Both the position numbers and the translations under genes were made by a program. Shown here piece by piece: positions 9,810 through 20,225 of a stretch of 64,000 nucleotides of DNA (within the stretch, counting starts at the first letter, position 1; every line of letters starts with the position of its first letter). Below the pieces are notes generated by a model. That model had not been told where the DNA came from, did not search any database, and was given only the letters and a program-made list of their open reading frames with translations. The DNA is taken from NCBI GenBank assembly GCA_963718375.1, contig CAVQZD010000002.1, positions 48,757 through 112,756 of the forward strand, given 5' to 3'. Source of the DNA: RBG-16-64-13 sp963718375. GTDB taxonomy: Bacteria > Actinomycetota > Thermoleophilia > RBG-16-64-13.

Positions 9810-11291
9810 CTAGTGCATGGCCGCTCCCGAGGCATCTTGCAGCGTCTCCAGGATGCGGTCGAGGTTGAACGAAGCCGGCTTCTGCCGCGGTGGGAAATCC
9901 TTGAAAGACTGTATCTGCTGAGCCACGAGCGCCTGGGCTCCGTAGAGGAGATAGGCGTGGTCGATCATCCAGTCGTAATAAGTATTGGAGTTCTCGTCCG
10001 CACGCTCAAAGGGATCGCGACGCAGATGGAACATCTTGGGGATCCTCAGCGGGACGAAGGGCTCAGACCAACACGCGAGCTGCTTGGCGCGTTGCTCCAT
10101 GAACACGAGCTTCCAGTCGTTGTGCCGCACGGCCACGAGTTGGCCGTCGTCGCTCAGGTAGAAGAAGGACTGCCGGGGGCTCTTATCGACCTCCCCTGTG
10201 AGGTAGGGCAGCATGTTCAGGCCGTCGATGTGCGCCTTGAAGGACTTGTCGCCGGCCTGATGCCCCTCCAGGACCTTGGTGCGGATGTCTGGCTCTCCGG
10301 CGGCCGCAAGTAGTGTGGGCAGCCAGTCCTGATGACACACGATGTCGTTGAGCGTCTTGCCCGCCGCGAACCTGCCGGGCCAGCGGACGAACGCCGGCAC
10401 CCGCCAGCCGCCTTCCCAGTTGGTGTTCTTTTCGCTCCGGAACGGAGTGATAGCGCCGTCGGGCCAGGTATTGAAGTGGGGACCGTTGTCCGTCGAGTAC
10501 ATGACGATGGTGTTGTCGGCGATACCCAATTCGTCGAGCTTGTCCAGCATCTGGCCGACCAGTTCGTCATGCGCCACCATCACGTCGTTGTAGGGGCCCT
10601 GTCCGCTCTTGCCCAGGTGCTTCTCTGCAGGATGCGTCCGGAAATGCATGGCGGTGGAGTTCCACCACAGGAAGAACGGCTTGCCTGACTTGCTGGCCTC
10701 GTCCATGAAGCCGAGGGCGTGCTCCGTGATCTCCTCGTCGATGGTCTCCATGCGCTTCTTGGTGAGCGCCCCGGTGTCTTCTATCCGCCCGTCGGCGTAG
10801 CTGTGGATCACGCCACGCGGGCCGAAACGCGCACGAAACGCCGGATCCTTCGGATAGTCGGGGCTCTCCGGCTCCTCCTCGGCGTTCAGGTGGTAGAGGC
10901 TGCCGAAAAACTCGTCGAAACCGTGATTGGTGGGTAGGAACTCGTCTTTGTCTCCCAGGTGGTTCTTGCCGAACTGACCCGTGACGTAGCCGAGAGGCTT
11001 CAGGAGCTCGGCGATGGTCGGGTCCTCGGGGCTCAGGCCGGTATCTGCCCCCGGCATCCCGACCTTGGTGAGGCCGGTGCGAATAGGGTTCTGGCCGGTG
11101 ATGAACGCGGACCGGCCTGCCGTACAGCTCTGCTGACCGTAGTAGTCGCTGAAGGCCAGACCCTCCTCGGCCACTCGATCGATGTTGGGGGTCCTGTAAC
11201 CCATCTGCCCCCGGTTGTTGTAGCTGATGTTCCACCAGCCGATGTCATCCCCCCACAGGATGAGGATGTTGGGTTGAGCCTTCGTGGCCAT
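9810..11291 (-). CDS. Arylsulfatase with CTAGR maturation motif
   Basis: Type I sulfatase that hydrolyses sulfate esters using a formylglycine made from Cys56 in SCTAGR. Metal-binding DD is at residues 15-16 (LWGDDIGWWN) and the second acidic pair in MYSTDNGPH near residue 288. Length (493 aa) is typical, and there is no signal peptide, so it is probably cytoplasmic. C-X-A-X-R is accepted by anaerobic sulfatase-maturating enzymes (anSME) but differs from the C-X-P-X-R preferred by oxygen-dependent FGE. An anSME-like gene lies about 3 kb away (14127). Substrate unknown. Confidence 0.92.
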   Translation of the reverse strand: MATKAQPNILILWGDDIGWWNISYNNRGQMGYRTPNIDRVAEEGLAFSDYYGQQSCTAGRSAFITGQNPIRTGLTKVGMPGADTGLSPEDPTIAELLKPLGYVTGQFGKNHLGDKDEFLPTNHGFDEFFGSLYHLNAEEEPESPDYPKDPAFRARFGPRGVIHSYADGRIEDTGALTKKRMETIDEEITEHALGFMDEASKSGKPFFLWWNSTAMHFRTHPAEKHLGKSGQGPYNDVMVAHDELVGQMLDKLDELGIADNTIVMYSTDNGPHFNTWPDGAITPFRSEKNTNWEGGWRVPAFVRWPGRFAAGKTLNDIVCHQDWLPTLLAAAGEPDIRTKVLEGHQAGDKSFKAHIDGLNMLPYLTGEVDKSPRQSFFYLSDDGQLVAVRHNDWKLVFMEQRAKQLACWSEPFVPLRIPKMFHLRRDPFERADENSNTYYDWMIDHAYLLYGAQALVAQQIQSFKDFPPRQKPASFNLDRILETLQDASGAAMH

Positions 11292-11485
11292 CCAGGCCTC
11301 CTCGTTCGTCTGCCAACGGCGGATCGGCAGGCGGGTTGTTGTTGCGCCTCGACGACATTGATATCAGCCACCGAGGACAGAAGCAAGCCCTCCCTCGCGG
11401 CCCGAAAGACAGGCGGGCTAGGCAGGTATGGGGGCCGGCGCGACGTACTTGTAGCATGACCATCACGACATGTCGGGGAGCGCCG

Positions 11486-12677
11486 ATGAGCGAGGACGAG
11501 AAACGATCTACCGAGGCCGTGACGGCGGAGGGCAGCCACGAGCCCCATGCGGAGCCCGATGCATCGGCCGCCCATCTGGATGAGCCACCTGACAGAAGCC
11601 GCTTGATTGACCTGGGTGGGAGACTGCGGAGTCGTCCCAATGGTCTGCTCTTTGGACTAGCCTGCGTGACCATCGTCCTCTACGGCATGAGGCATTCCCG
11701 CGCCATCCTTGCGCCCATCTTCCTGGCCATGTTCATCGTCATGGCCCTCAGCCCCATAATGCAGTGGCTCAGACGAAAGGGCATGCCTCCGTGGGCGGCC
11801 CTGCTCGTTGTCCTCGCAGGGTTTCTCGTCGTTGCAGCAGGTTTCATTGCGATCGTTGCGACGTCCCTGGGGCAGATCAGCTCCAGGATCCCGGTCTACC
11901 AGCAGGGGCTGAGCCGCGTTACTTCAACAGTGCAGGTCTGGTTCGCGGGGCACGACATAGACATAAGCGGCGTCACGGGCAACATCCTGAGGCCGGACAA
12001 GATCATCGGCTGGGTGAACTCTTCGGTCCGGATGTTCATCTCTCTGCTCTCCAGTGCGTTCCTTGTGGCCCTGATCGTCGTCTTCATGATCGCTGAGGTG
12101 TATTCATTCCCCCGCAAGCTGCATGAAGATCTGCTTCTCGGCCCCAGACTCGGACGTGCGTTCGACACCTTCGGCACGGTGACCCGCACCTTTCTGTTCA
12201 CTCTAACGTGGCTCAACGCTCTGACCGCGGCGTTGGTGGCGGTGGTCTACTACGCTTTTGGGGTCGAATTCGCTTTGCTGTGGGCCCTGTTGTTCTTCTT
12301 GCTCAGCTTCATCCCCAATATCGGTTTCGTCCTGGCGGTGATACCGCCGTTCTTTGTCACTCTGCTCGGGTATCGGTTTCGCTCGGGCCGCGATCGTGGT
12401 GGCTGTCGTGACGCTGATCAACGGAGTGGTGAACAACGGCATCTCCCCGCGGTTCATGGGGCAGCGGACGGGGCTGACCCCTCTCATGGTCTTCTTGGCC
12501 GTTGTCTTGTGGGCATGGGTGCTGGGACCTGTGGGAGCTCTCATGGCGGTGCCCCTGATGCTCATGGTGAAACTTCTGTTCTTCGAATCGTACGAGAGCA
12601 CACAGGCCCTCTCCAAATTCATGACCCCGTCCAAGCGAAAGAAGAAGCGCAAGTCCGCCACCGACGCGGCGGAATAG
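11486..12677 (+). CDS. AI-2E family transporter (first copy), one apparent +1 frameshift
   Basis: Member of the AI-2E (TqsA/YdiK/PerM) permease family, whose substrates are mostly unknown. ATG 11486 gives a charged N-terminus, then hydrophobic segments from about residue 52. The frame changes near 12375: the continuation FARAAIVVAVVTLINGVVNNG lies in the next frame and runs through the conserved C-terminal GALMAVPLMLMVKLLFFESY to 12677. Dropping one base restores a protein of about 396 residues. It converges on a clear paralogue at 12739-13953. Confidence 0.82.
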
Positions 12678-12717
12678 ACTCAGTGAGGCGCCCCCGGTTG
12701 TCGGCGACGAGTGACCG

Positions 12718-12737
12718 GATCCGCTGACGAGCGGGTC
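12718..12737. terminator. Hairpin between two convergent AI-2E genes
   Basis: GATCCGCT and AGCGGGTC pair (one G-T) around a GACG loop. It sits between the convergent stops at 12677 and 12739, a position that suits a shared terminator. The evidence is only the hairpin and its place. Confidence 0.4.
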
Positions 12738-12738
12738 A

Positions 12739-13953
12739 TCAATCGGCTGCGGCGACCTGTTTCTTCCGCTTTTTGGGCCGCTTACGCTTGCCGAACTCCC
12801 TCACGGGTGTGCCCATGAGGTCCGAGATCGCCTGCGTACTCTCAAAGGAATCGAAGAAGAGCAACTTGACCATGAGCATGAGCGGCACCGACATCAGCGC
12901 CCCCAGCCCGCCTAGGACCCATCCCCAGAAGAACACGGAGACGAAGACAGTCAGGGTGCTCAAGCCCAGATTCCTCCCCATGATCTTAGGTGAGAAGAAG
13001 TTGTCGACGACGGTGTTGATCGCGATGACGATGATGACCACGACCGCGGCCCGGGGGAAGCCGAACTCCAGCAAGGTTATGAAGAACACGGGTATGACCG
13101 ACAGCAGGAAGCCGACATTGGGGATGAAGCTCATCACAAAGAACAGCAGCCCCCACACCAGAGCAAAGTCGACGCCAAAAACGTAGTAGATCAAGGTCAC
13201 CATGACGGCGACCAGGCCGCTGAGCCACGCTTTGGTGAAGAGGAAGGTCTTGACTGTCTCGCCGAAATTGGCGAAGGATCGAGCCACCCGCTCGTTCACC
13301 CTGATGGCTTCGCTGAGCTTCTTTGGGAGTGAGTACACATAGGCGACCATGAAGAGAAGGAGCAGGATTATCCAGAAGACACTGCCCATGACGTTGACTA
13401 TGCTGGACAGGAGCCCCTTGACCGCGCTCGTGGCAGCTTCTGGGCTGAGCGAATCACTGGTCAGACTGCTGATGTCTATCCCCCGCTCGGCGAACCAGGC
13501 AGTCATAGTAGCCTCCATTTGGGCGATATTCGCCTGGTAGCCGGGCATCTTATCGTCCAACTGTGTGACTGCCGAAAGCATGACGAGCATGAACAGGGTG
13601 ACGGCGGCGACCAAGACGACCGAGACGATGACTATGCACAGCCAGGCCGGCATCCCCTTGCGCCGCATCCAGGCAAGGGCGGGGGCGGCGCCCATGGTGA
13701 GAAAGAGGGCGAGAAACAACGGGTTGAGGATGCCCGACATGCTCTTCATCGCCAAGATCAGGATGGCCGCCAGTGTGAGCGGAAGAAGCAGGCGCACGGG
13801 ACCGCTCAAGAGACTCTCCCGTTTGGGGGCCGCCAAGTCCGCTGGTGATACACGGGTCTTCTCCAGTTCACCGGGCTTGGTCACGCCGGTGGCATCGTCC
13901 GCAGAGGTTGACTCCGGGTCCGGGACCGCGGACGCTGGGCCATCTTGAGTCAT
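12739..13953 (-). CDS. AI-2E family transporter (second copy)
   Basis: An intact 404-residue paralogue of the gene it converges on. It has a hydrophilic N-terminal 70 residues, two hydrophobic segments at about 75-135, a soluble loop, then more hydrophobic segments with the conserved NVGFLLSVIPVFFITLLEFG and GALMSVPLMLMVKLLFFDSFEST. The C-terminus is Lys/Arg-rich. The ATG at 13953 is chosen because GGAGG lies about ten bases upstream; the frame is open further upstream but without a better start. Transported molecule unknown. Confidence 0.88.
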   Translation of the reverse strand: MTQDGPASAVPDPESTSADDATGVTKPGELEKTRVSPADLAAPKRESLLSGPVRLLLPLTLAAILILAMKSMSGILNPLFLALFLTMGAAPALAWMRRKGMPAWLCIVIVSVVLVAAVTLFMLVMLSAVTQLDDKMPGYQANIAQMEATMTAWFAERGIDISSLTSDSLSPEAATSAVKGLLSSIVNVMGSVFWIILLLLFMVAYVYSLPKKLSEAIRVNERVARSFANFGETVKTFLFTKAWLSGLVAVMVTLIYYVFGVDFALVWGLLFFVMSFIPNVGFLLSVIPVFFITLLEFGFPRAAVVVIIVIAINTVVDNFFSPKIMGRNLGLSTLTVFVSVFFWGWVLGGLGALMSVPLMLMVKLLFFDSFESTQAISDLMGTPVREFGKRKRPKKRKKQVAAAD

Positions 13954-14126
13954 TGGTGCGTCGCCTCCGATTGGTGCTTTGACCGTCGACAGAGACCGCC
14001 GCTCGCGGTAGATGAGATACATTCTAACCCTGAAATCTAACGGAGGTGCGACGGCGGTCCCAGGACGTGAGGTCTTTGCCGTGGTGCCGGCTGATACAAT
14101 GAGGCCAGCACGAGTCCGGGAGAGCC

Positions 14127-15417
14127 ATGAGGTCCAGCACCGCCAATCTCCAGGCATTCCACACCATGGCCAAACCCACCGGCGCACGGTGCAACTTAGA
14201 CTGCGCCTACTGCTTCTTCCTGAAGAAGGATCTGCTCTACCCGGGCAGCGACTTCCGAATGACCGACGAGGTGCTCGAGGCGTACATCCGCCAGACCATC
14301 GAGGCACATCAGGTGCCGGAGGTGACCATCGCCTGGCAGGGCGGCGAGCCGACACTGATGGGTTTGGACTTCTTCCGAAGGGCCGTGGAGCTGGAGCAGA
14401 ACGTTGCTGCTCCGGGTGTGGCGATCGAGAATACGCTTCAGACCAACGGCGTGCTTCTCGACGACGAATGGTGCGAGTTCCTGCGAGAGCAGCGCTTTCT
14501 CGTCGGTCTCAGCCTTGACGGCCCCCGAGAGTTGCACGACGCCTACCGGCGGGACAAGCGAGGCAACTCGGTCTTCGACAAGGTCGCCCAGGCCGTCCGT
14601 CTCATGCAGAAACACCAGGTGGAGTTCAACATCCTCTGCACCGTGAACGCTGCCAACGGTGACCACCCGCTTGAGGTCTACCGCTTCTTCCGAGATGACC
14701 TCGCTGCCCGCTACTTACAGTTCATCCCCATCGTGGAGAGGGACAACCAGACAGGCGACCAGGAAGGTGCCGCGGTCACAGACAGGTCGGTCGGCGGACG
14801 GCAATACGGACGCTTCCTGATCGAGATCTTCGACGAATGGGTCCACAACGACGTCGGGGAGACGTTCGTGCTGTTCTTCGACGGGGTGCTGGCCTCGTAT
14901 GTGACAGGGAAATCCAGCCTCTGCGTACTCAGGCCCACCTGCGGTGAAGGCGTGGCGCTCGAGCACACTGGGGACGTGTACTCCTGCGACCACTACGTCG
15001 AGCCCCACCACCTGCTCGGGAACATCCTCGACACTGCCTCTCGGCGAGCTGGTCTTCTCCGACAGGCAGCGCGCGTTCGGCGAGGCCAAGGCCGACAGCC
15101 TTCCGCGAGTCTGCGGCGAGTGTCGCTGGCTGTTCACGTGCAACGGGGAGTGTCCCAAGAACCGGGTGCTGGATACGGCGGAGGGCGAGCCCGGGCTCAA
15201 CTGGCTGTGTGACGGCCTCCAAGCCTTCTTCGAGCACGTCGATCACCCGATGCAGATCATGGCCGACCTTCTTCGCCGCGGCCGACCGGCCTCAGAGGTG
15301 ATGAGCGTGCTCGCCGCCGAGAAGGACGAGGCGGCCCGTCGCCTCGCGGGCGCCGGCCGGAACGAGCCCTGCCCGTGCGGCAGTGGCCTGAAGTACAAGA
15401 GGTGTCACGGAGCCTGA
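14127..15417 (+). CDS. Anaerobic sulfatase-maturase-like radical SAM/SPASM protein with C-terminal SEC-C motif, one apparent +1 frameshift
   Basis: Radical SAM proteins of this type oxidise the active-site Cys or Ser of sulfatases to formylglycine without oxygen. Cys22, 26 and 29 (CNLDCAYC) bind the SAM cluster; AWQGGEPTL is the usual second motif. Auxiliary-cluster cysteines occur in LRPTCGEG, VYSCDHY, CGECRWLFTCNGEC. The frame changes near 15037: deleting one T gives DTPLGELVFSD and a protein of about 429 aa. The C-terminus ends in a SEC-C zinc motif (EPCPCGSGLKYKRCHG). Two sulfatases flank it, so they are the likely clients (inference). Confidence 0.85.
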
Positions 15418-15504
15418 GCGGCGGGCGGCCGCGCTCTGCGGCGTGCTATAAAGCAGAGTCAGGCCGGATGGAGGCCCGAGCAATGTCTGCCGGAGGGAGC
15501 CGCA

Positions 15505-16797
15505 GTGACCGCGTACATCATTCTTGCTGGGCTCATAGCCTTGTACTCCCTAGGGGCGGCCAAGCTCGAGTACTTCCTCATCACCGGCCCTATCATCTTT
15601 GTGATCCTCGGCTTCATCCTTGGCCCGGACGGGGCCAACCTCCTCCACATGACGACCGGCTCGGAGATCATCCGCGTCGTCACGAGCGTCACTCTCGCGC
15701 TACTGCTCTTCTCCGACGCTTCGAGCGTCAACCTGAAAGCGTTGCGCCGTGATGCCTCGGTCCTGGTGCGGCTTCTCTTCATCGGTCTTCCGCTCGCGGT
15801 CATCATAGGAGGACTCTCTGCCTGGGCCCTGCTACCCGCTCTGGGGCTCGGCACCTGCGCGCTGCTCGCCGCTATCCTGGCACCGACCGACCTCTCCCTT
15901 GGCCTCGCGATGTTCAGGAATCCCAAGGTACCGGATCGGGTGCGCCGCGAGATCAACGTGGAAAGCGGCCTCAACGACGGCGTTGCCACACCCGTGGTCA
16001 TGCTCCTCATCGGAGTGGTGGTCGCGGAGTCGGGCGAAGGTGGACGCCCGATCGTCACGGCAATAGAGGAGCTGGCCATCGGGATCGCGATCGGTGCGGC
16101 GGTCGGCATTGTGGGCGCACTACTGATGCGGTATTCGAAAAGCAGGGGTTGGTCCTCGGAGGCATCGCGCCGGTTTGCCGCCCTGGCCTTTGCCCTTCTT
16201 GCTTACGGAGGCGCGGGCGCCCTCCACGGCAACGGCTTCATCGCCGCTTTCGTGGGCGGGATAGCGTTTGGAGCCATCGATCATCGGCTGGCGACCGAAG
16301 CGGTCGAATACACGGAGAAGACAGGAGTGCTGCTCACCTTCGCCGTGTGGTTCGTCTTCGGAGCCGTCATCGCTCCCATTCTCATCTCAGACGGGCTCCA
16401 CTGGCAGCCGATCGTCTACGCGCTCGTCAGCCTGACCTTCGTGCGGATGCTCGCCGTGGCCCTCTCGCTGTGGGGCAAGAAGATGCATCGCTCGACGATA
16501 GTCTTCATCGGGTGGTTCGGGCCGCGCGGACTTGCCAGTGTGGTCTTTCTCGTCCTTGCCATCCAGTCTCTGGCGAAGGACGGCATCGATACCTCGCTGC
16601 TCGCTGCCACCGCCGGCTGGACTATCCTTCTGAGCGTCATCCTCCACGGGCTCTCGGCCGGTCCGGTGGCCGCCTGGTACGGGGGCAGGGTCGCCGGATT
16701 CGCTCCGGGCAGCCCGGAACTGGGGGAAGCTGCGCGCACCCGGAGACGCGAAGGCATAGCGGCGCCCAACTCTATCGAAGCAGGCGAAGACTCGTAG
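15505..16797 (+). CDS. Cation:proton antiporter (CPA1/NhaP type)
   Basis: Exchanges Na+ or K+ for H+ across the membrane. The 430-residue protein has about 12 hydrophobic segments. The family's acidic transport site is recognisable in ILAPTDLSLG (residues 128-137) and NVESGLNDGVATP (152-164). A Gly-rich helix ends in RGLASVVFLV. The GTG at 15505 follows GGAGGGAGCC. The C-terminal 40 residues are hydrophilic, without TrkA or CBS domains. It is convergent with the DUF4239 gene. Confidence 0.92.
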   Translation: MTAYIILAGLIALYSLGAAKLEYFLITGPIIFVILGFILGPDGANLLHMTTGSEIIRVVTSVTLALLLFSDASSVNLKALRRDASVLVRLLFIGLPLAVIIGGLSAWALLPALGLGTCALLAAILAPTDLSLGLAMFRNPKVPDRVRREINVESGLNDGVATPVVMLLIGVVVAESGEGGRPIVTAIEELAIGIAIGAAVGIVGALLMRYSKSRGWSSEASRRFAALAFALLAYGGAGALHGNGFIAAFVGGIAFGAIDHRLATEAVEYTEKTGVLLTFAVWFVFGAVIAPILISDGLHWQPIVYALVSLTFVRMLAVALSLWGKKMHRSTIVFIGWFGPRGLASVVFLVLAIQSLAKDGIDTSLLAATAGWTILLSVILHGLSAGPVAAWYGGRVAGFAPGSPELGEAARTRRREGIAAPNSIEAGEDS

Positions 16798-16842
16798 CAG
16801 CTGGGGACTCGACCGCTCGGTCGCCGCATGAAGCCCGCCGCC

Positions 16843-17622
16843 CTAGCGTGCGCCGATCTCGCTCTGCAGGTCGAGAATGGACTGCTGCGCCGTCTTTAGC
16901 AGGCCTTCCTGGGGACGATCGAGGTCGAAGATCATGTAGAGCACTGCCGATAGGACCACGACCAGCAAGATCAGTGACATCCAGTTGACGTTCTCCGAGT
17001 AGCCTAGCTGCATGCCTAGGAGGAAGGCCGCCACCAACGTGATGAGATAGGTGAACAGAAGGATCAGCGGGGCCGTGCGCACGTAGATGCCCATGTTGAT
17101 CCGCTCAGTCGTCACGCTGATGATCTCGTTCACCGATTCGACGAACAGGGCCGTCACATCTGTGGTGTTCCCGGCTTTGACCAGGTTCTCGGTCACCGTC
17201 CAGAGCTCGTCATGGATCTCCTTAGTGCGCACCAGTATCGCAGTCGTATCATCAGCGTTGAGCAAGGCCACCCGCAGGTCGACGTATTCCTGCAGGAGGG
17301 TACGGGTCTGACTGCTGTAGGGTTCGTCTATATACCCCGCGCGAAGATAGGCCGTGCGGATGGCGTTGGCATCATCGACTACCAGCGTGCGGCGCTCGCC
17401 GGCGAAGGTGACACCGAAGCCGAGGACGAAGGCCATCAGAAAAGCGAGCAGGCCCAACGTGGCCCCTGCGATGGAGCCCAGTTGTGCGTCCGACCGCGGC
17501 GGATGTTTGCGGCTCTTCGCCTTGACATACCCGTAGCCACCAGCGAGGGACACAAGAATGAGTACCACTGTGACGACGTACAGTGCCCACAGTGGCAGCG
17601 CGTCAAAGGGCTGAGTCTTCAT
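16843..17622 (-). CDS. DUF4239 (bestrophin-like) membrane protein
   Basis: A 259-residue protein matching the DUF4239 pattern: an N-terminal hydrophobic segment (residues 12-32), a second at 53-75 (GLLAFLMAFVLGFG), then R-x-LVVDDANAIRTAYLRAGYI, a helical soluble region, and two C-terminal hydrophobic segments (about 183-235). Function is unknown. Its start lies only 6 bases after the stop of the upstream sulfatase on the same strand, so the two are one transcription unit. Confidence 0.8.
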   Translation of the reverse strand: MKTQPFDALPLWALYVVTVVLILVSLAGGYGYVKAKSRKHPPRSDAQLGSIAGATLGLLAFLMAFVLGFGVTFAGERRTLVVDDANAIRTAYLRAGYIDEPYSSQTRTLLQEYVDLRVALLNADDTTAILVRTKEIHDELWTVTENLVKAGNTTDVTALFVESVNEIISVTTERINMGIYVRTAPLILLFTYLITLVAAFLLGMQLGYSENVNWMSLILLVVVLSAVLYMIFDLDRPQEGLLKTAQQSILDLQSEIGAR

Positions 17623-17628
17623 CGGCCG

Positions 17629-19992
17629 CTACTGGCGCGCCATGGCGATCTTGAGGTCGGCTTCCGTGTCCTGGATCAGTTCACCTGACAGGTCCAGCGT
17701 GACCCGCTTGATGGTGCCCGTGAACGGGAAGCGTCCCGTGTACCTCTCGGGAGCTGCAGGCTCGCCGCCGTCGTAGCCGCAGGTCAGGCCTTGTGTACCG
17801 AACATGTTGAGGACCGAGTACGGCATGTCCACGGAGCCGACCAGCTTGCGGTCTATATAGAGCTGAGCCCTGGCCGGCACCCCGAGCCCCTTGGCCACGT
17901 CGGGCTTGCCTGTCGGCTCGAACTCGTAACGCAGTTCGACCTCTCCCTCAGGGATGATCGCGTCGGAGGTGAGCCAGAACCGTTCCCGGCCGAGCCAGTT
18001 GTACAGGAATACGAGCTTCTTGTCCTGGACGAAGAACGCGTAGCCGCCGGTGCGACCGCCTTGGGCGAGCAAGATGCCCTCTGCGCCGCCCTTTGGCACG
18101 ACGACGTCGGCCGTGATGCTCCACGGTCGATTGTAGCCCTTGGGTGCGGCCGTGAAGGGGATCCCTGAACCACCCGGGTAGTAGACGAACTTGTTCCTGG
18201 GCCGAGCGATCGTCGGGCGCTCCACGTTGAGGCGTTGGAGGGCAGTCCCGTCGATGGGCAGCACTTGGTACTTGCCCGCTTCCGCCCACCATCTGCCGAT
18301 GAGCTCGATCAGCTTGTCACGATGCTCTTCCGCGAGGTTCTGGGTCTCGGAGTAGTCCTCGTCCACGTGGAAGAGCTCCCAGTCGTGGGTCTCGATGTCG
18401 AGGAGCACGTCGTTGGTGATCTCGTCGCCGAACTTGCGACCCTTCTTGGCGGCCTCCGTGAAATTCCGCCCAGGCCACGGGCAGACCGCGCGCCAGCCGT
18501 CGTGGTAGATCGAGCGGTGGGCGAACATCTCGAAGTACTGGGTGTGGTGATTAGTGGGTGCGGCCGCTTCGTTGAAGGTGTGCGCGAAGCTGATGCCATC
18601 GATGGGAGCCTGCGATACGCCGCGGATGGCCTCGGGCGGCTCGACCCCAAGCGCCTCGAGGACCGTGGGGACCAGGTCGATGCAGTGCCCGTACTGAGTC
18701 CGTAGCTCGCCTCGCGCCTGGATGCCCTTGGGCCACGACACGATGCACGGGTCGGTGGTGCCGCCCCGGTAGGTCTCGCGCTTCCAGCGGCGGAACGGCG
18801 TGTTGCCCGCGTTGGCCCAGCCCCAGGGGTAGTGGTTGCATGTCTCCACGCCACCCAGCTCATCGATCATCTTCAGGTTGGCTTCGAGCGACTCCGGCAC
18901 GTTGTTGAAGAAGAACATCTCGTTGAGCGACCCGACGGCGCTACCCTCGGAGCTGGCGCCGTTGTCCGAGATGACCATGATGAGGGTGTTGTCCAGCCTG
19001 CCGATCTCTTTGAGGAACTCCAACACGCGACCGAAGTGATGGTCGGTGAAGCTGACGAATCCGGCGTAGACCTCCATGTACCGCGCGTAGAGCCGCTTGG
19101 CATCATCGGACAGCGTCTCCCACACCGGCACGTCCGGGTCAGGGGCAGACAGTTCGGTGCCCGCCGGGATGATGCCCATGTCGAGCTGACGCTGGTGGAC
19201 GAGCTTGCGATACTCCTCCCAGCCGCCGTCGAACTTGCCCTTGTACTTGTCCGCCCACTCCTTGGGCACATGATGTGGCGCATGGCCGGCGCCGGTGGCG
19301 TAGTACAGGAAGAACGGTTTGTCAGGCGCGTTGACGTGGGCGTCCTGGATGAACTCGATCGCCTTGTCGGCCAAGTCGATGCTCAGATGGTAGCCGTCTT
19401 CGGGCAGAGCGGGCTGCTCGACCTCATGGTTGTCGTACGTGAGTTCCGGATACCACTGGTTGGTCTCGCCACCTAGGAAGCCGTAGTAGCGCTCGAAGCC
19501 GCGGCCGAGCGGCCAGCGGTCGTGCGGGCCGGCGGCGGTCGTGTGCTCGGGCGGGGTCAAGTGCCATTTGCCGACGCAGAATGTGTTGTAGCCCTCTTGC
19601 TGCAGGATCTCGCTGACCATGGCTCTGTCGAAGGGCAGGACGCCGTTGTAGCCCGGGTAGCCGGTGGAGGTCTCGGTGATCGATGCGAGGCCGAGTGAGT
19701 GATGGTTGCGCCCGGTCAGGATGCAGCCGCGCGACGGCGAGCAGAGCGCCGTGGTGTGCATGTTGGTGTAGCGCAGCCCATTCGCCGCCAGGCTGTCTAT
19801 CACGGGAGTCTCCACCAGTCCGCCGAAGGACGACAACTGGCCGTAGCCCACGTCATCCAGTACGAAGAAGAGCACGTTGGGTGAACCCTCTTGGGGACGA
19901 GGCGGCTCTGGCCACGCCGGCGAGGACTCCTTGGTGGTACGTCCGATGACTCCGGTGAACGGAGTGCCGTCCTTGTAGGTCTTGATGGCCAT
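17629..19992 (-). CDS. Large arylsulfatase with CSPSR motif
   Basis: Type I sulfatase of the long (787 aa) class. DD metal ligands are at 46-47 (FFVLDDVGYGQ), and the formylglycine Cys84 is in ALCSPSR, the classical C-X-P-S-R motif. ISDNGASSEG supplies the later metal ligands. The C-terminal 200 residues form a beta-rich domain (VELRYEFEPTG, AQLYIDRKLVGSVD). No signal peptide is seen. It heads a two-gene unit with the DUF4239 protein. It differs clearly from the shorter CTAGR sulfatase at 9810. Substrate unknown. Confidence 0.93.
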   Translation of the reverse strand: MAIKTYKDGTPFTGVIGRTTKESSPAWPEPPRPQEGSPNVLFFVLDDVGYGQLSSFGGLVETPVIDSLAANGLRYTNMHTTALCSPSRGCILTGRNHHSLGLASITETSTGYPGYNGVLPFDRAMVSEILQQEGYNTFCVGKWHLTPPEHTTAAGPHDRWPLGRGFERYYGFLGGETNQWYPELTYDNHEVEQPALPEDGYHLSIDLADKAIEFIQDAHVNAPDKPFFLYYATGAGHAPHHVPKEWADKYKGKFDGGWEEYRKLVHQRQLDMGIIPAGTELSAPDPDVPVWETLSDDAKRLYARYMEVYAGFVSFTDHHFGRVLEFLKEIGRLDNTLIMVISDNGASSEGSAVGSLNEMFFFNNVPESLEANLKMIDELGGVETCNHYPWGWANAGNTPFRRWKRETYRGGTTDPCIVSWPKGIQARGELRTQYGHCIDLVPTVLEALGVEPPEAIRGVSQAPIDGISFAHTFNEAAAPTNHHTQYFEMFAHRSIYHDGWRAVCPWPGRNFTEAAKKGRKFGDEITNDVLLDIETHDWELFHVDEDYSETQNLAEEHRDKLIELIGRWWAEAGKYQVLPIDGTALQRLNVERPTIARPRNKFVYYPGGSGIPFTAAPKGYNRPWSITADVVVPKGGAEGILLAQGGRTGGYAFFVQDKKLVFLYNWLGRERFWLTSDAIIPEGEVELRYEFEPTGKPDVAKGLGVPARAQLYIDRKLVGSVDMPYSVLNMFGTQGLTCGYDGGEPAAPERYTGRFPFTGTIKRVTLDLSGELIQDTEADLKIAMARQ

Positions 19993-20225
19993 GAGAACCC
20001 TCCTGTCGAAAACACCCGCGTGCGCTCTTGCCCGACTTCCTCCACTCTACACGTTTGTTGTCAAGTCGGTGCGCGGTCAAACCGTAGAGTGCGTCAGGCA
20101 TCAGCGGGCACTCGCGACCTGCTGCCTTACCTGTGGAATAATCACCATGGCAATGGGTCGTGGCACAGACCCCAGGTAGGTTGTTGAGTGGTCCGCGTCC
20201 TCTCGGGGCGCGTCTATCGTGAAGG

